Positions 8,009-16,576 of a stretch of 64,000 nucleotides of DNA are shown in pieces. How positions within the stretch are numbered: the first letter of the stretch is position 1; every line of letters begins with the position of its first letter. This stretch comes from Salinarchaeum sp. IM2453 (GTDB taxonomy: Archaea > Halobacteriota > Halobacteria > Halobacteriales > Salinarchaeaceae), in contig NZ_CP081183.1 of NCBI RefSeq assembly GCF_019693215.1, forward strand, positions 1,243,226-1,307,225. The letters are read 5' to 3'. The notes beneath the pieces are model-generated. The model did no database searches, was not told where the DNA came from, and saw only the letters and a program-made list of their open reading frames with translations. A program made the position numbers and the translations under genes.

Positions 8009-10855
8009 ATGTCTATGAGCTACGAGCCCGCAAAAATTGAAGAGCGCTGGAGACAGCGATGGGCAGAAGATGGTAAGTATGAGGCTGACCCGGAAGACGG
8101 CGACGATGCCACCTTCATTACTGTTCCATATCCATATCCAAGTGGGGGGATGCATATCGGACATGCAAGAACATATACTGTTCCTGATGTATACGCTCGA
8201 TACCGGCGATTACAGGGAGACAACGTTTTGTTTCCAATGGGATGGCACGTTACTGGCACTCCAATCATTGGAGCTGTCGACCGGCTAAAAAAAGGAGAAG
8301 AAGAGCAACTATCCGTTCTTCGTGACACGTACAATGTGCCTGAATCCGAGATCAAAGACCTTGAAACTCCGATGGGATATGCTCGATATTTCATCGAGAA
8401 TCACTACAAGTCAGGCATGCAGCAACTCGGCATCTCTGTCGACTGGCGTCGGGAGTTCACAACAGAGGATGACCGATATGAAAAGTTCATCACGTGGCAG
8501 TATGAAACGCTGAAAGATCGAGGGCTGCTTGAGAAGGGGTTCCATCCGGTTAATTACTGTACGAATGAGGAACAACCAGTCACAACCCATGACCTGTTAG
8601 AGGGTGAAAATGCTGAGTTTCAGGAATACACACTCATTAAATTCAGTGATGAAGACGAGGTTTATCCGATGGCGACGCTCCGACCAGAAACAGTCCGCGG
8701 AGTAACTAATGCATACGTTGATCCTGACGCAACATACGTACGCGCAACAGTTGATGGAGAGACATGGATTGTTGCTGAACCAGCCGCTAAAAAGCTAAAA
8801 CTACAGGAACGGAACGTTGAGGTTCAAGAGCAGATTGGAGGCAAAGACCTGGTCGGTCGGGAAGTGACAAACCCTGTAACCGGGGACTCGTTACTTATTC
8901 TTCCAGCAAATTTCGTTGACGTTGATGACGGAACTGGTGTTGTCATGTCAGTTCCAGCTCACTCCCCGGACGACTACATGGCACTTCAGGATGCAAAAGA
9001 CCGAGCTGATTCGCTTTCTCAGTACGGTATTGATCCAGAAGAAGTGCGGGCCATTGAACCGATCCCAATCCTCACAATCGAAGGATACAGTGAGATTCCG
9101 GCTCGTGATGCCGTCGAAGAGCACGGCGTTGAAACACAAGATGATCCAGCGTTAGAAGAAGCGACAAAGGAACTGTATAACCGTGAATTCCACAAGGGAG
9201 TGCTTAACGAAGAATATGGCGAATTTGGTGGCGAGATTATTGAGGATGTTCGAGACAATATTAAAGCACACTACCAATCACGTGGGGAATTTGACTCCCT
9301 ATACGATTTTGCTGAGGAAGTTATCTGCCGATGCGGAGGTGAAGTTGAAGTTGCTAAACAAGAAACATGGTTCCTCCGGTACAATGATGAAGCATGGGAA
9401 CGCAAAGTCCGGAGAGTAATTGACCAACTTGACACTCTTCCTGAAAACACCCGCGACCAGTATTACCATACTGTTGATTGGCTTGAACAGTGGCCGTGCA
9501 TTCGAAACTATGGCCTTGGAACCCCGCTCCCGTGGGATTCAGACTTCATCATTGAACCGTTGAGCGACTCGACAATCTACATGTCCTATTACACAATTGC
9601 TCATCGACTACAGGACATCCCTGTTGAAGAACTGGATCGTGATTTCTTTGACACCTTATTCTATGGTGCGGATGCAGTAGATGATCCACACCAAGATGCG
9701 CTTGAACTCCGCGATGAATGGGAACACTGGTACCCAGTCGACTATCGATGTTCTGGTGAAGATCTGATTAGTAACCACCTGACATTCTTCTTGTATCATC
9801 ACGCAGAACTCTTTGATGAGTCAAAATGGCCGAATGGGATTACCATAATGGGTATGGGATTACTTGAGGGTAAAGCAATGTCTTCCTCAAGTGGTCATGT
9901 TGTGCTACCTGGTGAGGCAATTAATCGCTATGGAGCAGACACTGTCCGATTCTTCCTTTTGAATAGTTCCGAGCCGTGGCAGGACTTTGACTGGCGACAT
10001 GATGCTGTCTCATCAACCCGACAGCAACTTGATCGATTCTGGAACCGCGCAGTTGAGATTATTGAACTCCCAGATGGCAGTGAAGACGATTTACAGGATA
10101 TTGATCGATGGTTACTGACAAAACTCAATGAAACTGTACAAGCAACATCTGACGCTCTCGAGTCTTTCGAGACTCGAACAGCAAGTCAGGAAGCGTTCTA
10201 TCGGTTTGAAGAATATCTTCGATGGTATCGCCGCCGTACAAATACCGATCGTTCTGGCGCTCGATATACACTGAAGAAAGTGCTTGAAACTCGGCTCCGT
10301 CTGTTAGTGCCATTTATCCCTTATATGGTAAATGAGCTACATGAGCGTCTCACTGGTACTCCTGCAGAAGATGCCATGTGGCCATCAATTCAGTATGATG
10401 CTGAACCAGAAATTATTACTGGCGAGTGGCTTATTGAGCGACTTGTTGATGACATCTCCGATATCCTCGACGTAACTGGAGAAGATCCCGATACAATACA
10501 TATCTACACTGCTGCAGACTGGAAACACGATGTATTTGATCAGATTGTTGAGACTGGTCCAGATCAGGGGGCAGTGATGAGTCAAGTAATGCAGGACGAA
10601 TCACTTCGAGAGCGCGGAAATGAAGTCAATAAGCTAGTCAATGAACTTATTGACTTTGTTCGTGGCCAAGAAGACAGCCGACTTACCACACTCACTGCGA
10701 TCGACGAAACGAGCATCTACGATCAAGCGGTTGAGTTCTTCCAGACTGAGTTCGATGCAGACGTTGAGATTCACAAAGAGGATCAAGATCCAGTTGATCC
10801 AGAAAATAAAGCAACTCAAGCGGTACCTTGTCGGCCAGCGCTGTACGTCGAGTGA
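8009..10855 (+). CDS. leuS: leucyl-tRNA synthetase, archaeal/eukaryal type
   Basis: 948 aa class Ia synthetase. HIGH motif MHIGH (near residue 47), the long CP1 editing domain with PANFVDVDDGTGVV and VPAHSPDDY (the family's editing-site Asp is kept), and a KMSKS equivalent in GKAMSSSSGHV. Length and the editing-domain wording are of the archaeal/eukaryal class. It charges tRNA-Leu and removes mischarged amino acids. The KMSKS signature is degenerate (KAMSSSS), as is usual in archaeal forms. A bacterial-type LeuRS gene lies 3 kb downstream. An ATG at 8015 would shorten it by two residues. Confidence 0.9.
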   Translation: MSMSYEPAKIEERWRQRWAEDGKYEADPEDGDDATFITVPYPYPSGGMHIGHARTYTVPDVYARYRRLQGDNVLFPMGWHVTGTPIIGAVDRLKKGEEEQLSVLRDTYNVPESEIKDLETPMGYARYFIENHYKSGMQQLGISVDWRREFTTEDDRYEKFITWQYETLKDRGLLEKGFHPVNYCTNEEQPVTTHDLLEGENAEFQEYTLIKFSDEDEVYPMATLRPETVRGVTNAYVDPDATYVRATVDGETWIVAEPAAKKLKLQERNVEVQEQIGGKDLVGREVTNPVTGDSLLILPANFVDVDDGTGVVMSVPAHSPDDYMALQDAKDRADSLSQYGIDPEEVRAIEPIPILTIEGYSEIPARDAVEEHGVETQDDPALEEATKELYNREFHKGVLNEEYGEFGGEIIEDVRDNIKAHYQSRGEFDSLYDFAEEVICRCGGEVEVAKQETWFLRYNDEAWERKVRRVIDQLDTLPENTRDQYYHTVDWLEQWPCIRNYGLGTPLPWDSDFIIEPLSDSTIYMSYYTIAHRLQDIPVEELDRDFFDTLFYGADAVDDPHQDALELRDEWEHWYPVDYRCSGEDLISNHLTFFLYHHAELFDESKWPNGITIMGMGLLEGKAMSSSSGHVVLPGEAINRYGADTVRFFLLNSSEPWQDFDWRHDAVSSTRQQLDRFWNRAVEIIELPDGSEDDLQDIDRWLLTKLNETVQATSDALESFETRTASQEAFYRFEEYLRWYRRRTNTDRSGARYTLKKVLETRLRLLVPFIPYMVNELHERLTGTPAEDAMWPSIQYDAEPEIITGEWLIERLVDDISDILDVTGEDPDTIHIYTAADWKHDVFDQIVETGPDQGAVMSQVMQDESLRERGNEVNKLVNELIDFVRGQEDSRLTTLTAIDETSIYDQAVEFFQTEFDADVEIHKEDQDPVDPENKATQAVPCRPALYVE

Positions 10856-10860
10856 TCTAC

Positions 10861-11051
10861 GCTATCCTCTCCGCGTACTGAAGGACGCGGCTTGACGTAT
10901 GTACCAGGCGGTCGAGGCGACTGCTACAGGGCTTGACCCCGGAGAAGTTCACCGCAATCGTTGGGATATTGCCGGTCTAGTGAACTTACCCCGCCCACTC
11001 GCTCTCGTTGGTCGCTCCTTGAAGACGGGGATGTAGCCTACAAAAGTTAAA
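10861..11051. repeat. relic of IS200/IS605-like element behind leuS
   Basis: The 211-base spacer after leuS has no gene. On the minus strand, 10883-10861 matches the right-end-like motif found elsewhere in the window (CTTCAGTACGCGGAGAGGAT). 10871-10890 also forms a 6-bp hairpin just after the leuS stop and may double as a terminator. 10930-10955 resembles 52697-52722. 10981-11051 is about 70 bases that recur at 49324-49395 with roughly ten differences and one indel. Interpreted as decayed mobile-element ends; no transposase frame is left. Confidence 0.5.
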
Positions 11052-11058
11052 GAAAAAA
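11044..11058 (-). terminator. poly-T terminator after alanine dehydrogenase gene
   Basis: On the minus strand, immediately after the stop of the gene ending at 11067, comes a run of six T, then CTTT. Archaeal RNA polymerase terminates at such T-tracts, so this is a plausible intrinsic terminator. Confidence 0.45.
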
Positions 11059-11066
11059 TACGTTTT

Positions 11067-12068
11067 TTATACCTGTGTTCTCTCCGGATTAATCAACTCA
11101 AACTCCATTCCGGTATCTTGTTCTTCTGCTGCCTCATATACAACATGTGCGGCTGCGACATCTTGAATTGCCAAGCCCGTTGAATCAAATACCGTGATTG
11201 TGTCGTGCTCCTCTCGTCCAGTTTTTTCGCCTGTGACTATCTCTCCAATCTCAGCATCAATATCACTATCTGTCAACTCTCCTGTGTGCCATCCAGTATT
11301 AATCTCGCCAGAATGTGTACACTGTTCGTAGTCGTCTATTACTAGCTTAGCGTCTTTTAGTGTCGCAACCTCGTGTTCCTGTTTTCCTTCCGCATCTGCA
11401 CCCATGGCATTGATGTGTGTATGTTCTCCAACCATCTCTCGTTTTACAATTGGATCTTCTACTGGTGTTACCGTAGACAAGACATCGCAGCTAGCTGCGT
11501 CTGCTGGCGATCCTTCCCGTACGGTAAACTCGTCTTGGTGTGCTTCAATAAATGCATTGACCCGTTCGTCATCGACATCAACAATGACTACTTCTTCAAT
11601 TGGGCGAACCGAGGCAATCGCTGCAAGTTGTGAGTATGCCTGCACTCCAGCTCCGATTATACCTAACGTCCGAGCATCCTCAACTGCAAGATAGTCTGTT
11701 GCGACACCAGCGGCAGCACCAGTACGCATCAATGTCAACTCTGTTCCATCCATGAGCGCAAGAGGGAATGCTGTTTCAGGATCAGAATATATGACCGTTC
11801 CCATCACAGTTGGAAGATCAAATTTTTCTGGATTATCGGGATGGACATTTACCCACTTAATCGACGCTGCATCCCATGACTCGGCCTCAACGTATGCCGG
11901 CATTGATCGAAAATCCCCGTTGTACTGTGGCAAATCGATGTAACTTTTGGCAGGCATGAGCACATCATTGCGCTGATATGCCCCGAATGCATCTTCAACA
12001 GCACTGGTGATTTCTGCTATATCGGCTGCTTCAGCAACAGCATCACTATCAAGTATTCGAGTGTGCAT
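11067..12068 (-). CDS. alanine dehydrogenase / ornithine cyclodeaminase family protein
   Basis: 333 aa of the OCD/mu-crystallin family. The NAD-binding Rossmann motif LGIIGAGVQAYSQ (around residues 130-142) and family stretches LMPAKSYIDLP, IKWVNVHPDNP and SDPETAFPLALMDGTELT are present. Family members are ornithine cyclodeaminases, archaeal NAD-dependent alanine dehydrogenases or ketimine reductases; the archaeal alanine dehydrogenase reading is the likeliest but substrate cannot be decided here. ATG 12068 chosen over TTG 12074. Monocistronic. Confidence 0.82.
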   Translation of the reverse strand: MHTRILDSDAVAEAADIAEITSAVEDAFGAYQRNDVLMPAKSYIDLPQYNGDFRSMPAYVEAESWDAASIKWVNVHPDNPEKFDLPTVMGTVIYSDPETAFPLALMDGTELTLMRTGAAAGVATDYLAVEDARTLGIIGAGVQAYSQLAAIASVRPIEEVVIVDVDDERVNAFIEAHQDEFTVREGSPADAASCDVLSTVTPVEDPIVKREMVGEHTHINAMGADAEGKQEHEVATLKDAKLVIDDYEQCTHSGEINTGWHTGELTDSDIDAEIGEIVTGEKTGREEHDTITVFDSTGLAIQDVAAAHVVYEAAEEQDTGMEFELINPERTQV

Positions 12069-12128
12069 ACGCAATCATTATATGCGAACCGTCTTAGAAT
12101 AGGCGATTTAATCGAGTGCAACAGCTAA

Positions 12129-13079
12129 TCAATGGAATACAGTATTGAACGTCACACCGATCGTAATACCAATTGTCAGTACTATCCCTGCGTATATCGC
12201 AAGTAACCGACGGTCAAACAGTTTGTTCAGGAGAATTAAGTTTGGAATACTGACGCCAGCTCCTCCAATCACAAACGCCATCACTGTTCCAATTGGAATG
12301 CCTTGATCGAACAGTGAAGAAGCAATCGGTAACATCCCGCTCATTCCAATGTATACCGGTGCCCCAACAACCGCTGCAATTGGTGTTGCAAGTGGATTAT
12401 CCGGTCCGGCGACCTGCTGTAAGATGTCCTGCGGAACCGCCCCATGTATGAGCGCTCCGATTCCCATTCCGACAATCAGATATGGAAGGGTGTCCCAGAA
12501 AAAAGAGAGTGCTCCTTTCCCAGCCTTTGTGATCCGTGTTTTATGTGTCTTGCTGCTATTCGTCTCTATTGTTGAGTTATTTGTTCCTCCGTCTGTCGTG
12601 ATCTCTCTATCTTGCGTAGTTATCTTCACATCTTTCACGTACTTTTCCAAGTCCAGCCGTCCAATAATTATGCCACCAATGACAGCCGTCGTTAATGCAA
12701 GCATAATGTATGCAATTGTTATACTTGCTCCAAACAGCCCCAGTAGTAGCAAGATAGCAATCCAATTTACAATTGGAGAGGCAAGCAAAAAAGAAAATGA
12801 CAGTCCGAGCGGTGCTCCGGCACCTAGTAAGCCTGCTAAAATTGGGACCGTCGAGCATGAGCAGAACGGTGTTACCGCTCCAAGCCCAGCGGCTGCAGCA
12901 TTTCCTACCCCTCCATCATGTGCACGCAGGATGGATTCTACCCGCTCTGGAGGAAGGTACTCTTTTGCTAATCCAACAAGAAACGAAGCACCGATAAATA
13001 ACGGAACGAGTACGATAGCAAGGTCAATGAAATAGCTGCCAGACTCTGCTATTATATTCCAGTGTCTTTCAGCAATCAT
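12129..13079 (-). CDS. ArsP/DUF318-family permease
   Basis: 316 aa, about eight to ten membrane segments split by a hydrophilic loop near residues 145-185. The family motif [16 protein letters not shown] is near residue 70 and a second related half follows the loop ([17 protein letters not shown]). In bacteria, relatives export trivalent organoarsenicals (ArsP); others are uncharacterised. The ATG overlaps the stop of the arsR-type gene (TAATG), so the pair is coupled. The neighbouring regulator has an As(III)-type cysteine motif, supporting a metalloid export role, which remains inference. Confidence 0.75.
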   Translation of the reverse strand: MIAERHWNIIAESGSYFIDLAIVLVPLFIGASFLVGLAKEYLPPERVESILRAHDGGVGNAAAAGLGAVTPFCSCSTVPILAGLLGAGAPLGLSFSFLLASPIVNWIAILLLLGLFGASITIAYIMLALTTAVIGGIIIGRLDLEKYVKDVKITTQDREITTDGGTNNSTIETNSSKTHKTRITKAGKGALSFFWDTLPYLIVGMGIGALIHGAVPQDILQQVAGPDNPLATPIAAVVGAPVYIGMSGMLPIASSLFDQGIPIGTVMAFVIGGAGVSIPNLILLNKLFDRRLLAIYAGIVLTIGITIGVTFNTVFH

Positions 13080-13459
13080 TACTTTTCTTTTCCGAGCACA
13101 GCGGCAAGGTCAAGTAATTGTATGCTAGCTGTATCAGCAATTCGATAATATGTCCACTTTCCCTCTTGCCGGGTCCTTACGATCCCTGCATCTCGTAGTT
13201 CTGAGAGGTGCGAGGAGACTGTTGACTGCGGTGCGTCGAGTATCGTCTGTAGCTCACAGGCGCATAATTCCCCTTCCCTTAATGCCTCCACTATTCGAAG
13301 CCGATGACTATTGGATAGTGCCTTAAACACAGATAATTGTTCCTCTACGATGCTGTCGTCAGGTTTTCGCTCTGTAAGCAGCGATGTCTCTTCACAACAG
13401 TCCCCGTTAACTCGGCGTAAGGTTTTGCTGGCTGACTCTGATTGTGATGACTCAGTCAT
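13079..13459 (-). CDS. ArsR-family winged-helix metalloregulator
   Basis: 126 aa. The winged helix spans about residues 45-115: the recognition helix is in [19 protein letters not shown] and the wing is [11 protein letters not shown]. The motif ELCACELQ matches the As(III)-binding ELCVCDL site of classical ArsR, and an extra Cys-Cys pair (GDCCEE) sits near residue 15. Expected to repress its own operon until a metalloid or thiophilic metal binds. Alternative ATG at 13474. The start overlaps the preceding 41-codon gene by eight bases, and its stop overlaps the permease ATG. Confidence 0.85.
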   Translation of the reverse strand: MTESSQSESASKTLRRVNGDCCEETSLLTERKPDDSIVEEQLSVFKALSNSHRLRIVEALREGELCACELQTILDAPQSTVSSHLSELRDAGIVRTRQEGKWTYYRIADTASIQLLDLAAVLGKEK

Positions 13460-13577
13460 CGGTATCGGATTCATCAACTTCTTCTATGGACATTTCACAA
13501 CAGCAGCCCTCTGATTCTTCTTTGTCTTCGCCTGTAACCTTATCAACAATCCGGCCGATAAATGAATCTGATGCCAT
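13452..13577 (-). CDS. small Cys-triplet protein leading the ArsR-permease operon
   Basis: 41 aa, too short for usual gene calling. Reads MASDSFIGRIVDKVTGEDKE then ESEGCCCEMSIEEV and an acidic tail. The cysteine triplet on an otherwise acidic small protein, plus direct overlap with the arsR-type gene, argues for a real product, perhaps a metal or metalloid carrier/sensor. No family recognised. A TATA-like sequence lies about 27 bases upstream of the ATG, consistent with a leaderless first cistron. Confidence 0.6.
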   Translation of the reverse strand: MASDSFIGRIVDKVTGEDKEESEGCCCEMSIEEVDESDTDD

Positions 13578-13581
13578 ATAC

Positions 13582-13597
13582 ATCGATAAATCTCGAT
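13582..13597 (-). promoter_or_regulatory. candidate ArsR operator
   Basis: Inverted repeat ATCGA-6 bases-TCGAT located between the TATA-like sequence (about 13598-13608) and the start codon at 13577 of the operon 13577-12129. The location, overlapping the expected transcription start of a leaderless mRNA, is where an ArsR repressor would block initiation. Further TCGA half sites occur near 13674 and 13692-13708. Confidence 0.35.
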
Positions 13598-13830
13598 ATG
13601 AATATACTTGAATCTTTCCAAGGGTGACAATAGATAAGACATATTACGCATAAATATATTCTTAGACCTTCTTCGATAGATCTTTTAATTCGAATCTTTT
13701 CGATATGATCCTAAATTCAACTCACATCCTTCCTGCTACTTGATCTGTTACCGTTTCTCCTGTATTTGCTCCGGGTCTTGTCCACATTGACAGCAAATGA
13801 TATACATTATCCTTAATAACATATCAGACG

Positions 13831-16458
13831 ATGGCACACGGATATGACCACGGACGCGTTCGCGAGTATTGGCAGTACGCTTGGGAACGTGAGAATGTCT
13901 ACGAACTTGATGAGGATGCCACTGATCCAACATATGTCTTGGGCATGTTTCCATACACTTCTGGTGCGTTACACATGGGGCATGTTCGAAATTACGCTAT
14001 CACTGATGCATACGCTCGATATCGTCGAATGCAAGGAGACGACGTGCTTCATCCAATGGGTTGGGATGCGTTTGGTCTTCCAGCTGAGAACGCAGCATTT
14101 GAGCGCATGACTGATCCAGAGTCATGGACCCGAACGTGTATCGACCGGATGCGTGATGAAATGGAATCGATGGGACTTGGTTATGATTGGAATAAAGAAA
14201 TCACTACCTGCGAGCCAGAATATTATCGATGGAACCAGTGGCTGTTCAAACGACTGTATGAAAACGATTTAGTTGAGTATCGAGCTGCAAACGTAAACTG
14301 GTGTCCGGACTGTGAAACAACGCTTGCTGACGCGCAAGTAGACACGGACGCCGATACCAACGTCTGCTGGCGTTGTGGAACTCCGGTTACTCAGCGTGAA
14401 CTTGACCAATGGTTCTTTAAGATCACCGAGTATGCCGATGAATTAGCTGAAGGTTTGGACGATCTTGATGGCTGGCAGGAAGGTGTTAGGGAAAGTCAAC
14501 GTAACTGGATTGGGAGACAAGAGGGAACCGCTATCACTTTTGATGTCCCTAACTTTGGTTCTATCGAGGTTTTCTCAACACGCGTTGATACGATCTATGG
14601 TGCCACATTTGTTGCTGTTTCTCCAATGCACGATCTCGCCGATAAAGTCGCAGCCGAGTCAGATACTATCTCGGAACAGCTTGAACAAATGCAGACCTCA
14701 AGCAGAACTGATGATGTTGATGCCATTGAAACTTCATACTATGCTCGACATCCTCTAACCGGTGAGGAACTCCCTGTCTATATTGCTTCATACGTCCTGG
14801 AAGATGTCGGTACTGGTGCTGTTATGGGCGTCCCAGCACACAATGAACGCGACCATCGTTTTGCTTTGGCACAAGACCTTCCGATCAAGCAAGTAATTGA
14901 GCCAGTCGATGGTAGTGAGACAAACTTACCACAGGAACCATACACGAAAGACGGGATGGTTACCAATAGTGAAGATTATACTGGACTTGCAAGTGAAGCG
15001 GCGAGAAATCGGATTCTCGACTATCACGACGAAGTCGAACCAACAACAACATATCGCCTCCGAGATTGGTTGATTTCTCGTCAGCGGTACTGGGGGACAC
15101 CGATACCAATTGTTCATTGCCCAGATTGTGGCCATGTGCCAATCCCTGACGAGGATCTGCCTGTTGAGCTTCCTGAATTTATCCAAACGACTGGGAATCC
15201 TCTTGAGGAAAATGATTCATTTGTTGAAACGACATGTCCTGAATGTGGACAACAAGCTACCCGAGAGACGGATACGATGGATACGTTTGTCGATTCGTCG
15301 TGGTACTATCTTCGTTTCCTTTCTCCAGAATATGAGGATGGTCCGTTCGACTCAGACCGCGCCTCTGATTGGATGCCTATCGATGTGTATGTTGGCGGCG
15401 AAGAGCACGCGGTATTGCACTTATTGTATATCCGATTTATTACAAAAGCTCTTGCTGATATGGGACTTCTCTCTGTTCGCGAACCGACTGAGAAGCTGAT
15501 CAGCGTTGGAACCGTACTATACAATGGTGAGAAAATGTCAGAAACTCAGGGGAACGTTATAGCTCCACATGAGTATGGACCTGAGACGACCCGTTTGTTT
15601 GTTTTGTCAGCTGCTCATCCGGAACAGAATTTTGAGTGGACAGCAAAAGATATCGGAGACGCATATGACTTCCAGCAGATGTTATATAATCTAGTTGTCA
15701 ACTTCAGTGAACGTTCTGAATTTCGCGATAATCGGATGCCTCATGACGATTATCTTGACCGCGCTCTTGACCGAGCTATTATCTCTGTTAGCAGAAATTA
15801 TGGTCAGTTCCGATTTCATCAAGTTTCGACTGAGCTACGTGAACTTGCGCAACTATTGAGACGTTATCGTGACTATATGACTCCAAATAAGGATGTATAT
15901 GAACGTGGTTTACAAACAATTGCAAAACTTGTTGCCCCCATTGCTCCACACTTGGGAGAAGAACTCTGGAATCGCCTCCGTGGTGGCGGATTAGTTGTCA
16001 ACTCTGATTGGCCTACTTCGGTTCGTAATATTGATCAATACGATGTAGAACGATCATTGATTCAGTCAACTCTCGCTGATGTCCGAGAAATCATTGATGT
16101 TGTTAATATCACAGATCTTGAGTCAATCGACATTGCCGTAGCAGAGGACTGGAAGTATGAAGCTCATGAATTGGCGCGAACTTCAGGTCGAGATGAAGCA
16201 ATTGTCGGCACAATTCTTGATGCCGACACCATCACAGCGGATAGAGAACGCCTTGCTGAATATGCTTCAGAGCTAGAACAATCACATCCTGGATTAGACC
16301 GCGTTCTTCCACCAGATCGTGAAAAGAAAATTCTGTCACAGGCCGCTTGGTTGTTGGATGACGAATTTGATGTCGATATTTCTGTTGATCAAGCAACTAA
16401 GAACTCTGATCTTTCAGCCCGAGCAAATCCCGGAAAACCAGCTATCCGGATTAATTAG
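13831..16458 (+). CDS. leuS: leucyl-tRNA synthetase, bacterial type
   Basis: 875 aa class Ia synthetase of bacterial organisation. HIGH motif as LHMGH (about residues 48-52), a zinc-like pair set CPDCETT..CWRCG near residue 155-180, editing domain with TGAVMGVPAHNERDH (editing Asp present), a second zinc-like module CPDCGHVP..CPECGQQ, and KMSKS equivalent GEKMSETQGN. It should charge tRNA-Leu. Coexistence with the archaeal-type LeuRS at 8009-10855 implies either redundancy or division of labour; this copy was probably acquired from bacteria at some point. Start ATG 13831 has a TATA-like sequence about 30 bases upstream. Confidence 0.92.
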   Translation: MAHGYDHGRVREYWQYAWERENVYELDEDATDPTYVLGMFPYTSGALHMGHVRNYAITDAYARYRRMQGDDVLHPMGWDAFGLPAENAAFERMTDPESWTRTCIDRMRDEMESMGLGYDWNKEITTCEPEYYRWNQWLFKRLYENDLVEYRAANVNWCPDCETTLADAQVDTDADTNVCWRCGTPVTQRELDQWFFKITEYADELAEGLDDLDGWQEGVRESQRNWIGRQEGTAITFDVPNFGSIEVFSTRVDTIYGATFVAVSPMHDLADKVAAESDTISEQLEQMQTSSRTDDVDAIETSYYARHPLTGEELPVYIASYVLEDVGTGAVMGVPAHNERDHRFALAQDLPIKQVIEPVDGSETNLPQEPYTKDGMVTNSEDYTGLASEAARNRILDYHDEVEPTTTYRLRDWLISRQRYWGTPIPIVHCPDCGHVPIPDEDLPVELPEFIQTTGNPLEENDSFVETTCPECGQQATRETDTMDTFVDSSWYYLRFLSPEYEDGPFDSDRASDWMPIDVYVGGEEHAVLHLLYIRFITKALADMGLLSVREPTEKLISVGTVLYNGEKMSETQGNVIAPHEYGPETTRLFVLSAAHPEQNFEWTAKDIGDAYDFQQMLYNLVVNFSERSEFRDNRMPHDDYLDRALDRAIISVSRNYGQFRFHQVSTELRELAQLLRRYRDYMTPNKDVYERGLQTIAKLVAPIAPHLGEELWNRLRGGGLVVNSDWPTSVRNIDQYDVERSLIQSTLADVREIIDVVNITDLESIDIAVAEDWKYEAHELARTSGRDEAIVGTILDADTITADRERLAEYASELEQSHPGLDRVLPPDREKKILSQAAWLLDDEFDVDISVDQATKNSDLSARANPGKPAIRIN

Positions 16459-16576
16459 TCTTCCTCTTCGTTTACGACTTCGTATTTTCGCGTCTGCTGA
16501 ACGTGAAGTCAGGCATTTATACGCTCATACAATAATGTGGTTCAAGAAACATCTCAAATCGCTGGTTTTGATACAT

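Noticed and set aside
16319-16576. Longer N-terminal extension of the transglutaminase frame
   Set aside because: It overlaps the end of leuS by 140 bases and its residues are basic and unlike haloarchaeal proteins; the ATG at 16577 precedes a proper membrane anchor.
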